Below the pieces are notes generated by a model that saw only the letters and a list, made by a program, of their open reading frames with translations, had not been told where the DNA came from and did not search any database. A stretch of DNA of 64,000 nucleotides from Rhodospirillaceae bacterium (GTDB lineage Bacteria; Pseudomonadota; Alphaproteobacteria; Rhodospirillales; Rhodospirillaceae): NCBI GenBank assembly GCA_947476695.1, contig CANJRD010000014.1:39969-103968 (forward strand), in the 5' to 3' direction. The first letter of the stretch is position 1; each line of letters starts with the position of its first letter. This document shows, one piece after another, positions 1 through 9,332 of this stretch. Made by a program: the position numbers and the translations under genes.

Positions 1-1
1 G

Positions 2-238
2 TGCGCGCTCGGCGAAGGCACCGGCAAACGCTGTGTGCTGGTGGCGATGGTGCAAACCTGCCGCGGTCAATCCGCCGTGCGTGTCGCGCACGAGGTGGAG
101 CACTGCCTCATCCGCCGCTTCCGCGATCTCGGCTATCCACTGGTCAACGAACGCGGCATGCGCACCGGAACCCGCACCGTGCGCTGGGAAGGCACGAGCG
201 CTTACAGCAAGCTCATTCCCAGGGAGATGAAGCTGTAG
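2..238 (+). CDS. C-terminal fragment of an unrecognised protein
   Basis: An open frame enters from the left edge and ends at a TAG at 236-238, giving 78 visible residues. The fragment is basic, with a segment EVEHCLIRRFRDLGYPLVNE and a tail ending IPREMKL. The pattern of a Glu followed by a helix and then a Leu-Val-Asn turn is loosely reminiscent of the C-terminal part of GIY-YIG nucleases, but no catalytic N-terminal motif is visible because it lies outside the window. I do not assign a function. Codon use is GC-rich like the rest of the window, which argues for a real gene rather than a chance frame. Confidence 0.45.
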   Translation, partial: CALGEGTGKRCVLVAMVQTCRGQSAVRVAHEVEHCLIRRFRDLGYPLVNERGMRTGTRTVRWEGTSAYSKLIPREMKL

Positions 239-343
239 CGCGATCAGGGATTCGTCGCTTCGCCTTTCGCGAAGATGATCGTGATGCCGACCACGCGCGC
301 AGCAGCGCGGGCTGGGCGAGCGTGAGTGCCTAAAGCAAGCTCG

Positions 344-742
344 CTATGTCGGGGGTGAATCCCTAGTCGGCGGTGTCGTTGAGTCCTTGTGACCGTCCAT
401 GAAAGTAGTCCGCGCACTCCACGCGATTCCGCCATACACAACTGCATTCGCGAGAAGTGCCACAGTGGCGGCTATTAGATCTGGACTACGCCAAGGAAGA
501 ACTGAAAGCGCCGCGCCAGCCAGCAGCGGTACGATGTTCAAAATCAATAAAATTTTAAAAACGGTATTGGCGAGAGCGGATGAACCTGTGTCGTTCGGAA
601 AGCCAGTAATCTCAATTGCGATCCCGAAAGCGACGGTTAGAAGCATACCGATGACCGCCCAGATTAGGGCAGTCCTCTGGGGAGCGGAAAGTCGCGACAT
701 CATCGTTTCGATCCGTGATGGTGCAGTCTCCAACTCTAACAC
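344..742 (-). CDS. small hypothetical membrane protein
   Basis: A 132-residue protein with three likely membrane segments: roughly residues 25-47 (ALIWAVIGMLLTVAFGIAI), 60-80 (TVFKILLILNIVPLLAGAA) and 88-108 (LIAATVALLANAVVYGGIA). The C-terminal tail is short, polar and rich in Thr and Pro. I do not recognise a family. An in-frame Met pair at residues 14-15 could be the true start. The middle of the gene (around 530-560) is noticeably more AT-rich than the flanking DNA, which fits an acquired or poorly conserved gene. It lies in the same orientation as the phage-like gene downstream in the window, with about 24 bases between them, so the two may be co-transcribed. Confidence 0.5.
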   Translation of the reverse strand: MLELETAPSRIETMMSRLSAPQRTALIWAVIGMLLTVAFGIAIEITGFPNDTGSSALANTVFKILLILNIVPLLAGAALSVLPWRSPDLIAATVALLANAVVYGGIAWSARTTFMDGHKDSTTPPTRDSPPT

Positions 743-766
743 TTTCCGATGAGGAATGCTGGACCG

Positions 767-1669
767 CTAGGGCTGGTATCGGCGTCTTAAACTAGGAAAA
801 AATCTGTTGGGGATCAGGTCATCATAAGGGTCTTCGGTCGAGTCAGATGGCACCTCAACTCCGGCGGCATTCAAAACGCCATCAACAAAGCCGGTACATT
901 GACGAGTGAAAAGGCCATAGTTGCCAGGAGTGGATTTGCGGTTGTTGATGTAGGCTTCCGCCGCCGTATCTTGTTCTGGTGTTGTAGGAATCCTTAGCAT
1001 GTCATGTGGCAAGTTCGGGTCGTCTGACCTAACTTCGCCAGGGGTCTCGAATCCCATGCGCCATGTATTTTCTCGGGGATAGAATCCCTCTGTATTTTCA
1101 GTGTTCACGCCAACTCCGACATGACCAAACCCGCTCGCGGCATTGGGAAAGCGGCTTACGTATAGGTCTGCAACTTGCTGACCTGGCGGAAGATTGCGGA
1201 AATCCGTTTCGTCATTGGCCGTGCCTCCAAACGCAAACTCCGGCCGCCCCGTCCGCGGATTGACCGAATTACGGCCATCGCCCACCACCAAGCTTCGCGG
1301 ATCGATTCCGGCGTTCCGCACTGCAGCGGCTAACGCCTGTCGCAGTTTAGGGGTCAGCACCGATAGCGGCACCACGAACTCTCCCGGCGTCACATGCGCG
1401 ATCTGCGTGTCGCCATTGCGACCCTGCAGCGCCAGCGCCGCGCTTTGCAGTTGGTTGATCATTCGGCCGTGGCGCGCCGGGTCCAGCTTCGCGATCTCGC
1501 GCTGGGCGTCTTGCAGATAGGCTGCCCGGAGATCGCCGCTGCCGGCGTCGCTGGCTTGCTGCAACAGGCCTTGCGCCTTCGCGCCGGGATACCGCTCCCG
1601 GTCGCCTTCGGCGTCGAGTTGGGTGCCGATCTCGTCGGCCAGTTCGTGATCGGATTTGCGGCGTTTCAT
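767..1669 (-). CDS. phage-like protein with putative permuted papain-like (LRAT/NlpC-type) C-terminal domain
   Basis: This 300-residue protein has two parts. The N-terminal half contains the segment HVTPGEFVVPLSVLTPKLRQ (92-111) followed by GIDPRSLVVG and NPRTGRPEFAFG, a pattern I associate with phage structural or tape-measure-linked proteins. The C-terminal part has FGHVGVGV (181-188, candidate catalytic His183) and then TRQCTGFVDGVLNAAGV (256-271, candidate nucleophile Cys258). His before Cys is the order of circularly permuted NlpC/P60-like and LRAT-like papain folds, and an N-C-T-x-F-like motif is typical of toxin and effector amidases. No signal peptide is visible. A role in cell-wall or amide hydrolysis is inference; family assignment rests only on motif spacing. 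Confidence 0.5.
   Translation of the reverse strand: MKRRKSDHELADEIGTQLDAEGDRERYPGAKAQGLLQQASDAGSGDLRAAYLQDAQREIAKLDPARHGRMINQLQSAALALQGRNGDTQIAHVTPGEFVVPLSVLTPKLRQALAAAVRNAGIDPRSLVVGDGRNSVNPRTGRPEFAFGGTANDETDFRNLPPGQQVADLYVSRFPNAASGFGHVGVGVNTENTEGFYPRENTWRMGFETPGEVRSDDPNLPHDMLRIPTTPEQDTAAEAYINNRKSTPGNYGLFTRQCTGFVDGVLNAAGVEVPSDSTEDPYDDLIPNRFFPSLRRRYQP
1340..1353. repeat. 14-bp direct repeat, copy 1
   Basis: TCGCAGTTTAGGGG occurs here inside the phage-like gene and again at 1760-1773 in the gap before lysS, 420 bases away. Both copies are in the same orientation. Flanking bases differ. Confidence 0.3.
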
Positions 1670-1759
1670 GGCGGCTCCTTTTCCAGAACTTGGGCAAGCG
1701 AATGCGGCCGCGCGCGCGGCGGCGCGGGCGGGGTGGGCAGGGGAATGTCAGGATTGAAT

Positions 1760-1773
1760 TCGCAGTTTAGGGG
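1760..1773. repeat. 14-bp direct repeat, copy 2
   Basis: Second copy of the 14-mer at 1340-1353. It lies in the 233-base gap between the phage-like gene and lysS, where I see no other recognisable element. Confidence 0.3.
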
Positions 1774-1902
1774 CGGGCTGCGGGGTCCCGCCACCTGCAT
1801 CTCCGGCCGCATTCGATCGGCGCGTCCTGTCGCCGCCCTAGGCCGGACGCGGCTTTCTTGCTATGGGGAGCCTCACCATGCTCAACCTTCAGGCCCGTTC
1901 CC

Positions 1903-3489
1903 ATGTCCGCTTCCGAACACGCCCGCACCAGCAACGCCTGGCCCTTCGCCGAGGCCCGCGCCCTGTGGGACGACCGCCTGAAAGCGAAGACGCCGGACAA
2001 GGGCTACGTCCTGTTCGAGACGGGCTACGGCCCCTCGGGCCTGCCGCATATCGGCACCTTCGGCGAGGTCGTGCGCACCACCATGGTGCGCCGTGCGTTC
2101 GAGGCGCTGAACCCCGGCGTGCCGACGCGCCTCTTTGCGTTCTCCGACGACATGGACGGCCTGCGCAAGGTGCCCGACAACGTGCCCAACAAGGACATGG
2201 TAGCGCAGCATCTCGGCAAGCCGCTCACCGCCATTCCTGATCCGTTCGGCACGCACGAGAGCTTCGGTGCGCATAACAACGCGCGCCTGCGCGCCTTCCT
2301 GGACTCCTTCGGTTTCGAATACGAATTCCAGAGCGCGACCCAGATGTACAAGTCCGGCGCGTTCGACAAGGCGCTGCTGCGCGTGCTCGAGAAGTACGAC
2401 GACGTCATCAACGTCATCCTGCCGACGTTGGGGCCGGAACGCCGCGCGACCTATTCGCCGTTCCTACCTGTCGACGCCAAGACCGGCGTGGTGTTGCAGG
2501 TGCCGATCATCCATCGCGATCTCGCCGCCGGCACGGTGGTCTATGAAGACGACGGCAAGAAGGTCGAGGTGCCCGTCACCGGCGGTCATTGCAAGCTGCA
2601 ATGGAAGTGCGACTGGGCGATGCGCTGGTACGCGCTGGGCGTCGACTATGAGATGTCCGGCAAGGATCTGATCGATTCCGTGCGCCTCTCGGGCCAGATC
2701 TGCCGCATCCTCGGCGCCACGCCGCCGATGAATCTGACCTATGAACTGTTCCTCGATGAGGAAGGCCAGAAGATCTCGAAGTCGAAAGGCAACGGCCTCT
2801 CGGTCGAGGATTGGCTGAAGTACGCGCCGGCGGAAAGCCTCGCGCTCTACATGTATCAAAAGCCCAAGACGGCGAAGCGGCTGTTCTTCGACGTGATCCC
2901 CAAGACCGTCGACGAATACCTCGACTTCCTCGCGAAGTACCCGACGGAAGCGCCGGAAGCCCAGGTCAACAATCCCGCCTACCACATCCACCACGGCAAG
3001 CCGCCGATCGAACCGGCGCACCTCAGCTTCGGCATCCTGCTGAACCTCGTCGGCGTGGCCCATGCGGAAGACCCGGCGATCCTGTGGCAGTACATCACCC
3101 GCTACGCGCCCGACGCGACGCCGGAAAAAGCGCCGCTGCTCGACCGCATGGTCAAGCACGCGCTCAGCTATTACCGCGACTTCGTGAAGCCGACGAAGAA
3201 GTTCAAAACGCCGTCGGCCGAAGAGACCGCCGCGCTGAAGGACCTGCGCGACGCGCTTGCCGCGCATACCGGCGAACGCTCGCCGGAAGCGCTGCAGAAC
3301 CTCGTTTTCGAGATCGGCAAGAAGCATCCGCTGTTCGCCAACCTGCGCGACTGGTTCAAGGCGCTGTACCAGATCCTGCTGGGTCAGGAACAAGGCCCGC
3401 GCATGGGCTCGTTCATCGCGCTTTACGGCGTGCCGGAAACCGTGCGCCTCATCGACCGCGTACTGGCCGGCGAGAACCTGGCGGCCTAG
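1903..3489 (+). CDS. lysS: lysyl-tRNA synthetase, class I
   Basis: The 528-residue product charges tRNA-Lys in the cytoplasm. It is the class I (archaeal and alphaproteobacterial) enzyme rather than the common class II form. The HIGH-type signature reads [10 protein letters not shown] with HIGT at 49-52, and the KMSKS-type loop reads KISKSKGN at about 290-297. A longer frame begins at 1858, but [10 protein letters not shown] at 1903 is preferred because the extra 15 residues are unlike a synthetase N-terminus. The stop codon overlaps the end of the convergent thioesterase gene. Length matches the family. The identification is firm; only the start is open. Confidence 0.95.
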   Translation: MSASEHARTSNAWPFAEARALWDDRLKAKTPDKGYVLFETGYGPSGLPHIGTFGEVVRTTMVRRAFEALNPGVPTRLFAFSDDMDGLRKVPDNVPNKDMVAQHLGKPLTAIPDPFGTHESFGAHNNARLRAFLDSFGFEYEFQSATQMYKSGAFDKALLRVLEKYDDVINVILPTLGPERRATYSPFLPVDAKTGVVLQVPIIHRDLAAGTVVYEDDGKKVEVPVTGGHCKLQWKCDWAMRWYALGVDYEMSGKDLIDSVRLSGQICRILGATPPMNLTYELFLDEEGQKISKSKGNGLSVEDWLKYAPAESLALYMYQKPKTAKRLFFDVIPKTVDEYLDFLAKYPTEAPEAQVNNPAYHIHHGKPPIEPAHLSFGILLNLVGVAHAEDPAILWQYITRYAPDATPEKAPLLDRMVKHALSYYRDFVKPTKKFKTPSAEETAALKDLRDALAAHTGERSPEALQNLVFEIGKKHPLFANLRDWFKALYQILLGQEQGPRMGSFIALYGVPETVRLIDRVLAGENLAA

Positions 3490-4007
3490 GCGACGAGCTG
3501 CTTATCCAGCCCGTCGTATTGGGCGAGGACAGCCGTGAATTCAGGCTTCGGACTCGTGAATCCGATGAGCTGCATCAGCTCGTCGGTCGGGACGCTGCGG
3601 CCCTTCTGCACGAATAGTGTCTTGCACAGGGTGATCGACGCGGTTTGTCCGCCGGCGACGATACGCTGTTCCATGTACAGCCACCGGTCGTCCCACGAGA
3701 CAATGCGCGTCAGCACCTGGAACGCTTGAAACGGATTGATCGGCCGCCCGTAACGCGTGGCCAGCGAGCCCAGTACCGGCAACATTCCGGCGCGGCGCAG
3801 CTTGTCCCAGCCGCCGATGCGGATCATGAAATTGATCCGCCCGATATCCATGAAGCTGTTGTAGCGGCTGTTGGTCATATGGAGGTTGATGTCGAGATCG
3901 TGCGGCCAGCAGCGGAACGTCATCACGCTCGTGCCGGCCACAGCCTCGGACCCTTGCGCAAGATGCGCCCGGATCAGCATCCAGATGAACCGGAAGATGA
4001 GGTTCAT
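3486..4007 (-). CDS. acyl-CoA thioesterase family protein (hotdog fold)
   Basis: A 173-residue protein with a hydrophobic N-terminus ([10 protein letters not shown]) and the hotdog signature [19 protein letters not shown] around residues 39-57, equivalent to the D-x-N-x-H-x-x-N-x-x-Y motif of 4HBT/Them6-like thioesterases. It probably hydrolyses acyl-CoA thioesters. It sits 22 bases downstream of the acyl-CoA dehydrogenase gene on the same strand, at the end of the fatty-acid oxidation operon, so release of CoA from dead-end acyl-CoAs is a reasonable role. Its 3' end overlaps the lysS stop by four bases. Substrate specificity cannot be read from sequence. Confidence 0.8.
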   Translation of the reverse strand: MNLIFRFIWMLIRAHLAQGSEAVAGTSVMTFRCWPHDLDINLHMTNSRYNSFMDIGRINFMIRIGGWDKLRRAGMLPVLGSLATRYGRPINPFQAFQVLTRIVSWDDRWLYMEQRIVAGGQTASITLCKTLFVQKGRSVPTDELMQLIGFTSPKPEFTAVLAQYDGLDKQLVA

Positions 4008-4029
4008 GCGAGGGCGCTGACGACGCGGC

Positions 4030-5823
4030 TTACGCCGCGTCGAACAGCTTGTCCTCGATGTCCATGATCGTGCTGCCGCCCGCCAGAATCTGCGACAGCA
4101 GTGCCCCGGTGATCGGCATCACGCGCGCCATATAGAACTTGGCGGTTTTCAGCTTTGACAGATAGAAGCCGGTCGGATCGTCGTTGCTCTTGCCCAGCGC
4201 GATCTTGGCCGCCTTCGCCCACATGAAGCCGATGGCGACGTAGGAGAACAGCTTCAGCAGATCGCTCGCCGCCGCACCTGCTTCGTCCGGGTTCGACATG
4301 CCCTTCTGCGCGGTCGCGCCGACGGCTTGCTGCAACCGACCGACGGCCTTCGCCAGGCCCATCACGATGTCTTCCATCGCTGCATCGCTCGCGTTCTCTT
4401 CGATGAACGCCTGCACCGGGTGGAAGAAGGCGCGCAGGTAACGGCCATAGTGCTGACCCATCTTGCGGCCGACCAAATCCAGCGCCTGGATGCCGTTGGT
4501 GCCTTCGTAGATCTGCGTGATGCGCGCATCGCGCACGTACTGCTCCATGCCGTGCTCGCGGATGTAGCCATGTCCGCCGAAAATCTGCACGCCCAGGTTC
4601 GCCACATCGAAGCCCGTATCCGTGCCCATCGCCTTGGCAACAGGCGTCAACAGCTGCACGAGATCGTCGGCGTCCTGGCGTTCTTCTTCCGTCGCGGCAT
4701 GCGAGGCCTTGTCCTGGCTGATCGCGATCCACATCGACAAAGCGCGCACGCCTTCGGTCAGCGACTTCATGGTCAGCAGGTTCTTGCGCACGTCCGGATG
4801 CACGATCAGCGGATCGGCCGGCTTCTCCGGCGCCGCCGCACCTTTCAGGGCGCGGCCCTGCAAGCGTTCACGCGCATACAGCAGGCCGTTCTGCAATGCG
4901 ACTTCGGCGAGGCCGAGGCCCTGCACGCCGACGCCGAGACGCGCGGTGTTCATCATCGCGAACATGGCGCGCATGCCTTTGTGCTTCTCGCCGACCAGCC
5001 AGCCCGTGGCGTTGTCGAAGTTCATCACGCAGGTCGATGAGGCCTTGATGCCCATCTTGTGTTCAATCGAGCCGCAGGCCACGCCATTCCGCGCGCCGAC
5101 GCTACCGTCGGGCTTGGGCATGAACTTCGGCACGATGAACAGGCTGATGCCTTTCACCCCCGGCGGCGCGTCCGGCAGTTTCGCCAGCACGAGGTGGCAG
5201 ATGTTCTGCGTTAGGTCGTGTTCGCCGGCGGAGATGAAGATTTTCGTGCCGCTCACTTGCACGCTGCCGTCGGCCTGCGGCACGGCCTTGGTGCGGATCA
5301 GGCCCAGATCGGTGCCGCAATGCGGCTCCGTCAGGCACATCGTTCCGCTCCAGGTGCCTTCGACGAACTTCGGCAGATAAGTCTGCTTCTGTTCGTCCGT
5401 GCCGTAGAGATCGATGGCGTTATAGGCGCCGTGCGTCAGACCGGGGTACATCGCGAACGCCATGTTGGCCGAGCAGAGCATCTCCTCCACCAGCATGTTC
5501 ACGGCTTTCGGCAAACCTTGCCCGCCGTATTCCGGACTGGCGGCGATGCCGGTCCAGCCGCCTTCGATGAACTGCTTATAGGCGTCCTTGAAGCCCGCCG
5601 GCGTGCGCACCACGCCGTTCTCGTAAATACAGCCTTCCTCGTCGCCGGAGCGGTTCAGCGGGAACAGCACCTCGGTGCAGAGCTTGCCCGCTTCCTCCAG
5701 CACGGCATCCACGACGTCATCCGAGAAGTCGCCGTAGCCTTCGAGGTTCTGCAGCTTCGAGCCGTCGAACAATTCGCGCAGCACGAACTTCATGTCGCGC
5801 AAGGGTGCGTTATAGACGCCCAT
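4030..5823 (-). CDS. acyl-CoA dehydrogenase (DmdC/FadE-like, with C-terminal extension)
   Basis: The 597-residue flavoprotein catalyses alpha,beta-dehydrogenation of acyl-CoA. The N-terminus MGVYNAPLRDMKFVLRELFD and overall length match the long acyl-CoA dehydrogenase group that includes DmdC (methylmercaptopropionyl-CoA dehydrogenase). The FAD/substrate segment CLTEPHCGTDLGL is present, and QIYEGTNGIQALDL carries the likely catalytic Glu at about 440. The C-terminal region of roughly 130 residues is the extra domain of this subgroup. It lies 11 bases downstream of the hydratase/dehydrogenase gene in the beta-oxidation operon, which favours ordinary fatty-acid oxidation over sulphur metabolism. 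DmdC activity is therefore not claimed. Confidence 0.92.
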   Translation of the reverse strand: MGVYNAPLRDMKFVLRELFDGSKLQNLEGYGDFSDDVVDAVLEEAGKLCTEVLFPLNRSGDEEGCIYENGVVRTPAGFKDAYKQFIEGGWTGIAASPEYGGQGLPKAVNMLVEEMLCSANMAFAMYPGLTHGAYNAIDLYGTDEQKQTYLPKFVEGTWSGTMCLTEPHCGTDLGLIRTKAVPQADGSVQVSGTKIFISAGEHDLTQNICHLVLAKLPDAPPGVKGISLFIVPKFMPKPDGSVGARNGVACGSIEHKMGIKASSTCVMNFDNATGWLVGEKHKGMRAMFAMMNTARLGVGVQGLGLAEVALQNGLLYARERLQGRALKGAAAPEKPADPLIVHPDVRKNLLTMKSLTEGVRALSMWIAISQDKASHAATEEERQDADDLVQLLTPVAKAMGTDTGFDVANLGVQIFGGHGYIREHGMEQYVRDARITQIYEGTNGIQALDLVGRKMGQHYGRYLRAFFHPVQAFIEENASDAAMEDIVMGLAKAVGRLQQAVGATAQKGMSNPDEAGAAASDLLKLFSYVAIGFMWAKAAKIALGKSNDDPTGFYLSKLKTAKFYMARVMPITGALLSQILAGGSTIMDIEDKLFDAA

Positions 5824-5834
5824 GGTAGTGCTCC

Positions 5835-8171
5835 CTAATTCCGCAGCGGTTTGCCGGTGTCGAGCATATGCTCAATGCGTGCCAAGGTTTGGCGCGTATG
5901 AGCCAGCTCGATGAACGCGGCGCGTTCGAGCTTCAGCAGGTCTTTCTCTGTCACCGTCTCGGTGTGATCGGTCTTGCCGCCGGTCAGCACCTTTGCAAGT
6001 GCCAGCGACACCGTACGATCGTGCGGCGTCAACTTGCCCTGGTGCTCGAAGCCTTCGAGCGCCAGCTTCAGCGCCGCGATGCCCGTCGCGCCGGACAGCG
6101 AGATGACCTGCTCCTTCGGCGGGGTGTAGTTTGCCGCGAGCTTCAAGGCTTTTGCCTTCGCATCGGCCAACAACCGGTCGCGGTTCATGGTGATTTGATC
6201 GTCCTTACGCAGGATGCCCATCTCCTTGGCCTCTTGCGCCGACTTCGAGACCTGCGCGGTGCCGATCATCTCGAATGCCTTCGCCACCGCCGGCATCGGG
6301 CCTTTCGGCATGCGCGGGTCGTTCTTCATGCGCAGCAGCATCTCCTTGCAGCCGCCCCATCCCGGGATCACGCCAACACCGACCTCGACCAGGCCGGTGT
6401 AAAGCTCGGCATGCGCCTGGATGGCATCCGCATGCAGCAACGCCTCGCAGCCGCCGCCCAGCGCCATGCCCAAGGGGGCCGCGACGACGGGGAAGGGGGC
6501 CTGCTTCAGGGCAAGGTAAGTCTTCTGCCCATCCTCGATCTGGCTCTCGATCTCGCCCCATACCGCGATGTTGGCGGCGAACAGCACCAGGCCGACGTTG
6601 GCGCCGACCGAGAAGTTCGGGCCTTCGTTATGGATGACTAGTGCCTTGTAGCTGGTGTTCGCCTTGAACAGCTTCAGGACGTCCTTGTAGGCGGCCATCG
6701 TCAGCGGATCGAGGCTGTTCATCTTCGAGGTGAACTCGAAGCACAGCACGCCGTCGCCGATGTCCCACACCTTCGCCGACGGGTTCTTGATCACCGGCTT
6801 GGACGCACGCTTGATGTCCGAAAGCTTCAGCACGCCCGGCGCACGCACAACGTCGGTATAGCTGCCGCTCGTCGTCAGGAACTGCAGCTTGCCGTTCTCG
6901 ACGCGATAGAAGCCGCCTTTCTCTGCCGCCAGCTTCAACATAGGCGGCACGGCGATCTTCGCTTTCGTCAGTTCGGCCGCGAACCAGTCCGCGCCGATCT
7001 TATCGATGATCTCGAACGGGCCCAGATTCCAGCCATAGCCGTCCTTCATCGCTTCATCGACGTCATAAATCGTGTCGGCAATTTCCGGCACCAGCGACGC
7101 CGCGTAGGTCAGGCCCTGGCTCGCCATCGCCCAGGCATACCGTCCGCCCTTGTCCGGGTGCTGCACCAGGGCTTTCAGGCCGCCCTTCTTCGACACTTCG
7201 AGGCTTTCGAGAGCCGCCTTCTCCGACGTCTTGTAGGTCGCCGTTTTCAGGTCGATGCTTTCCTTGATGCGATCTGGGCCTTTCTTCGTCAGGCGATAGA
7301 ATCCGCTGACGCCTTTGCGGCCGATCCACTTGTTGGCGATCATCGTCTTGATCACCTCCGGCTCGCCGTGGATGCGCTGATAGTCGTCATCCTTCGTCAG
7401 GCGCTGGTGCATCGACGCCGCCACATGCGGCATCAGATCGAGGCCGACGAGATCGATCAGTCCAAAGGTGCCGGTCTTCGGGATGCCGAACGGACGCGAG
7501 CCGACCGCATCGGCTTCCTCGACCGTCAGGCCGCCTTTGACCGCTTCGACGACGCCCAGCTGAATCCAATAGGTGCCGACACGGTTGCCGATGAAGCCTG
7601 GCGTGTCCTTGCAATGCACCACACCCTTGCCCAGGCGCACGTCACCGAAGGTGGTGATCGTCTGCAGAATGTCCGGACGCGTTTTGGGCGAGGTGACGAC
7701 TTCCAGCAGCCGCATGTAACGCGGTGGGTTGAAGAAGTGCGTGATGATCAGTTCGGACGCCAGATCGTCGGGCAGATTGGCCACCAAGTCCTTCAGTGGG
7801 ATCGTCGAGGTGTTGGATGCGACGATCGAGCCCTTCTTGCGGAAATCGTGGATGCGCTTGTACAGCGACTGCTTGATGTCCAGGCGTTCGACCACCGCCT
7901 CGATGATCAGATCGCAATCCTTCAACAGGTCGAGGTTGTCCTCGATGTTGCCGGTCGTGATCAGGCCCGCGTTCTTCTTCGACATGAACGGGGCCGGGTC
8001 GGTCTTCAGCAACTTCGCCACCGCGCCTTCGGCGATCGCGTTCCGGTTCGTGCCCTCTTTGGGCACGATGTCCAACAGTACCACCGGCACGCCGGCGTTG
8101 GTGATGTGCGCGGCAATGCCGGCTCCCATCACGCCCGCACCGATCACCGCGGCTTTTTTGATCTCTGCCAT
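5835..8171 (-). CDS. 3-hydroxyacyl-CoA dehydrogenase / enoyl-CoA hydratase (FadN-like)
   Basis: The 778-residue bifunctional enzyme carries out hydration and NAD-dependent oxidation in the beta-oxidation spiral. The N-terminus has the NAD-binding motif VIGAGVMGAGIAAH (9-22), followed by 3HCDH domains; NFSVGANVG and PLGMALGGGCEALLHAD in the last 330 residues belong to a crotonase domain. This order (dehydrogenase first, hydratase last) is that of Bacillus FadN, not of FadB or FadJ where the hydratase is first. It is followed by the acyl-CoA dehydrogenase gene and preceded by the thiolase gene at 24 bases spacing, all on the minus strand. Confidence 0.92.
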   Translation of the reverse strand: MAEIKKAAVIGAGVMGAGIAAHITNAGVPVVLLDIVPKEGTNRNAIAEGAVAKLLKTDPAPFMSKKNAGLITTGNIEDNLDLLKDCDLIIEAVVERLDIKQSLYKRIHDFRKKGSIVASNTSTIPLKDLVANLPDDLASELIITHFFNPPRYMRLLEVVTSPKTRPDILQTITTFGDVRLGKGVVHCKDTPGFIGNRVGTYWIQLGVVEAVKGGLTVEEADAVGSRPFGIPKTGTFGLIDLVGLDLMPHVAASMHQRLTKDDDYQRIHGEPEVIKTMIANKWIGRKGVSGFYRLTKKGPDRIKESIDLKTATYKTSEKAALESLEVSKKGGLKALVQHPDKGGRYAWAMASQGLTYAASLVPEIADTIYDVDEAMKDGYGWNLGPFEIIDKIGADWFAAELTKAKIAVPPMLKLAAEKGGFYRVENGKLQFLTTSGSYTDVVRAPGVLKLSDIKRASKPVIKNPSAKVWDIGDGVLCFEFTSKMNSLDPLTMAAYKDVLKLFKANTSYKALVIHNEGPNFSVGANVGLVLFAANIAVWGEIESQIEDGQKTYLALKQAPFPVVAAPLGMALGGGCEALLHADAIQAHAELYTGLVEVGVGVIPGWGGCKEMLLRMKNDPRMPKGPMPAVAKAFEMIGTAQVSKSAQEAKEMGILRKDDQITMNRDRLLADAKAKALKLAANYTPPKEQVISLSGATGIAALKLALEGFEHQGKLTPHDRTVSLALAKVLTGGKTDHTETVTEKDLLKLERAAFIELAHTRQTLARIEHMLDTGKPLRN

Positions 8172-8195
8172 GAGCGTCGCTCCCTGTGGCTGCGG

Positions 8196-9332
8196 TTAGA
8201 TCGCCTCGAGGATGGTTGCGATACCCTGACCGCCGCCGATGCACTGGGTCGCCAGCGCGTACTTCTTCTTTTCACGCACCATGATCTGCGCCGCCTTGCC
8301 GGTGATGCGTGCACCGGTGGCACCCAGCGGATGGCCGATCGCAATCGCGCCGCCGTCGATATTTGTCTTCGACAGATCCACACCGAGTTCCTGAATCACT
8401 GCCAGGCTCTGCGCGGCGAAGGCTTCGTTCAGTTCGATCACGTCGATCTGCTCAAGTTTCAGGCCGGCACGCGCCAGGGCCTTCTTGCTTGCGACCACCG
8501 GTCCGATGCCCATGATCTCGGGGGCGCAGCCCGAAACCGCAATCGACTTGATGCGCGCGAGCGGCTTCAGGCCATGTTTCGCCGCATATTCTTCCGAGCA
8601 GACCAGCACGGCAGAGGCACCGTCCGTTAGCGGCGAAGACGTGCCCGCCGTGACGGTGCCCTTTTCGCTGAAAGCCGGCTTCAGACCGGCCAGCACTTCA
8701 ACGGCCGTGTCGGGTCGGATCGTGCCATCGCTGTCCACCGTGCCGCCCTCTGCCGCGATGCTGACAATCTCATCCTTGAACTTACCGGCGGCTTGAGCCG
8801 CCGCGGCGCGCTTCTGGCTCTCGGCGGCGAAGGCGTCTTGTTTCTCGCGCGTGATCGAATACTTCTTGGCGAGGTTTTCCGCAGTGTCGCCCATCGAGAT
8901 ATAGGCCTGATGCCCCGCGTCGATCAGCTTTGGGTTCGGCATCGGATTGTAGCCGCCCATGGGCACGCGGCTCATGCTCTCGACGCCCGCGCAGATGAAG
9001 GCTTCACCCGCGCCCATCTTGATCGCGCCGGCGGCGGAGTGGATCGACTGCATCGAAGAACCGCAGAAGCGATTGATCGTCGTCGCGGCGACCGAGATCG
9101 GTAGTCCGGCAAGGAACACGATCTGGCGGGCCACGTTGAGGCCTTGCTCGCCTTCGGGGAAGGCGCAGCCCAGCAGCAGGTCTTCGATGTCGTCCGGATT
9201 GACCTTGGTGCGCTCGACCAGGCTCTTCACCACGGCCGCGCAAAGATCGTCGGGCCGCACCTTACGGAGCGCGCCCTTGTTGGCGAGATGGAACGGCGAA
9301 CGGGCATAGCCCGCGATGACGACGTTGCTCAT
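8196..9332 (-). CDS. acetyl-CoA acyltransferase (thiolase)
   Basis: The 378-residue thiolase performs the last step of beta-oxidation, cleaving 3-ketoacyl-CoA. The acylated nucleophile is Cys90 in NRFCGSSMQSIH, the His is in GHPLGATG (about 334), and the second Cys is at about 364 in QCIGGGQG; NEAFA is also present. The start codon overlaps the stop of the upstream MerR gene by four bases (ATGA), indicating translational coupling. With the FadN-like protein downstream it should form the trifunctional-type thiolase complex, an inference from gene order. Confidence 0.95.
   Translation of the reverse strand: MSNVVIAGYARSPFHLANKGALRKVRPDDLCAAVVKSLVERTKVNPDDIEDLLLGCAFPEGEQGLNVARQIVFLAGLPISVAATTINRFCGSSMQSIHSAAGAIKMGAGEAFICAGVESMSRVPMGGYNPMPNPKLIDAGHQAYISMGDTAENLAKKYSITREKQDAFAAESQKRAAAAQAAGKFKDEIVSIAAEGGTVDSDGTIRPDTAVEVLAGLKPAFSEKGTVTAGTSSPLTDGASAVLVCSEEYAAKHGLKPLARIKSIAVSGCAPEIMGIGPVVASKKALARAGLKLEQIDVIELNEAFAAQSLAVIQELGVDLSKTNIDGGAIAIGHPLGATGARITGKAAQIMVREKKKYALATQCIGGGQGIATILEAI

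Noticed and set aside
7158..8630. Very long plus-strand frame opposite the FadN-like and thiolase genes
   Set aside because: It is antisense to two firmly identified enzymes and has no family motif; it reflects GC-rich third positions.
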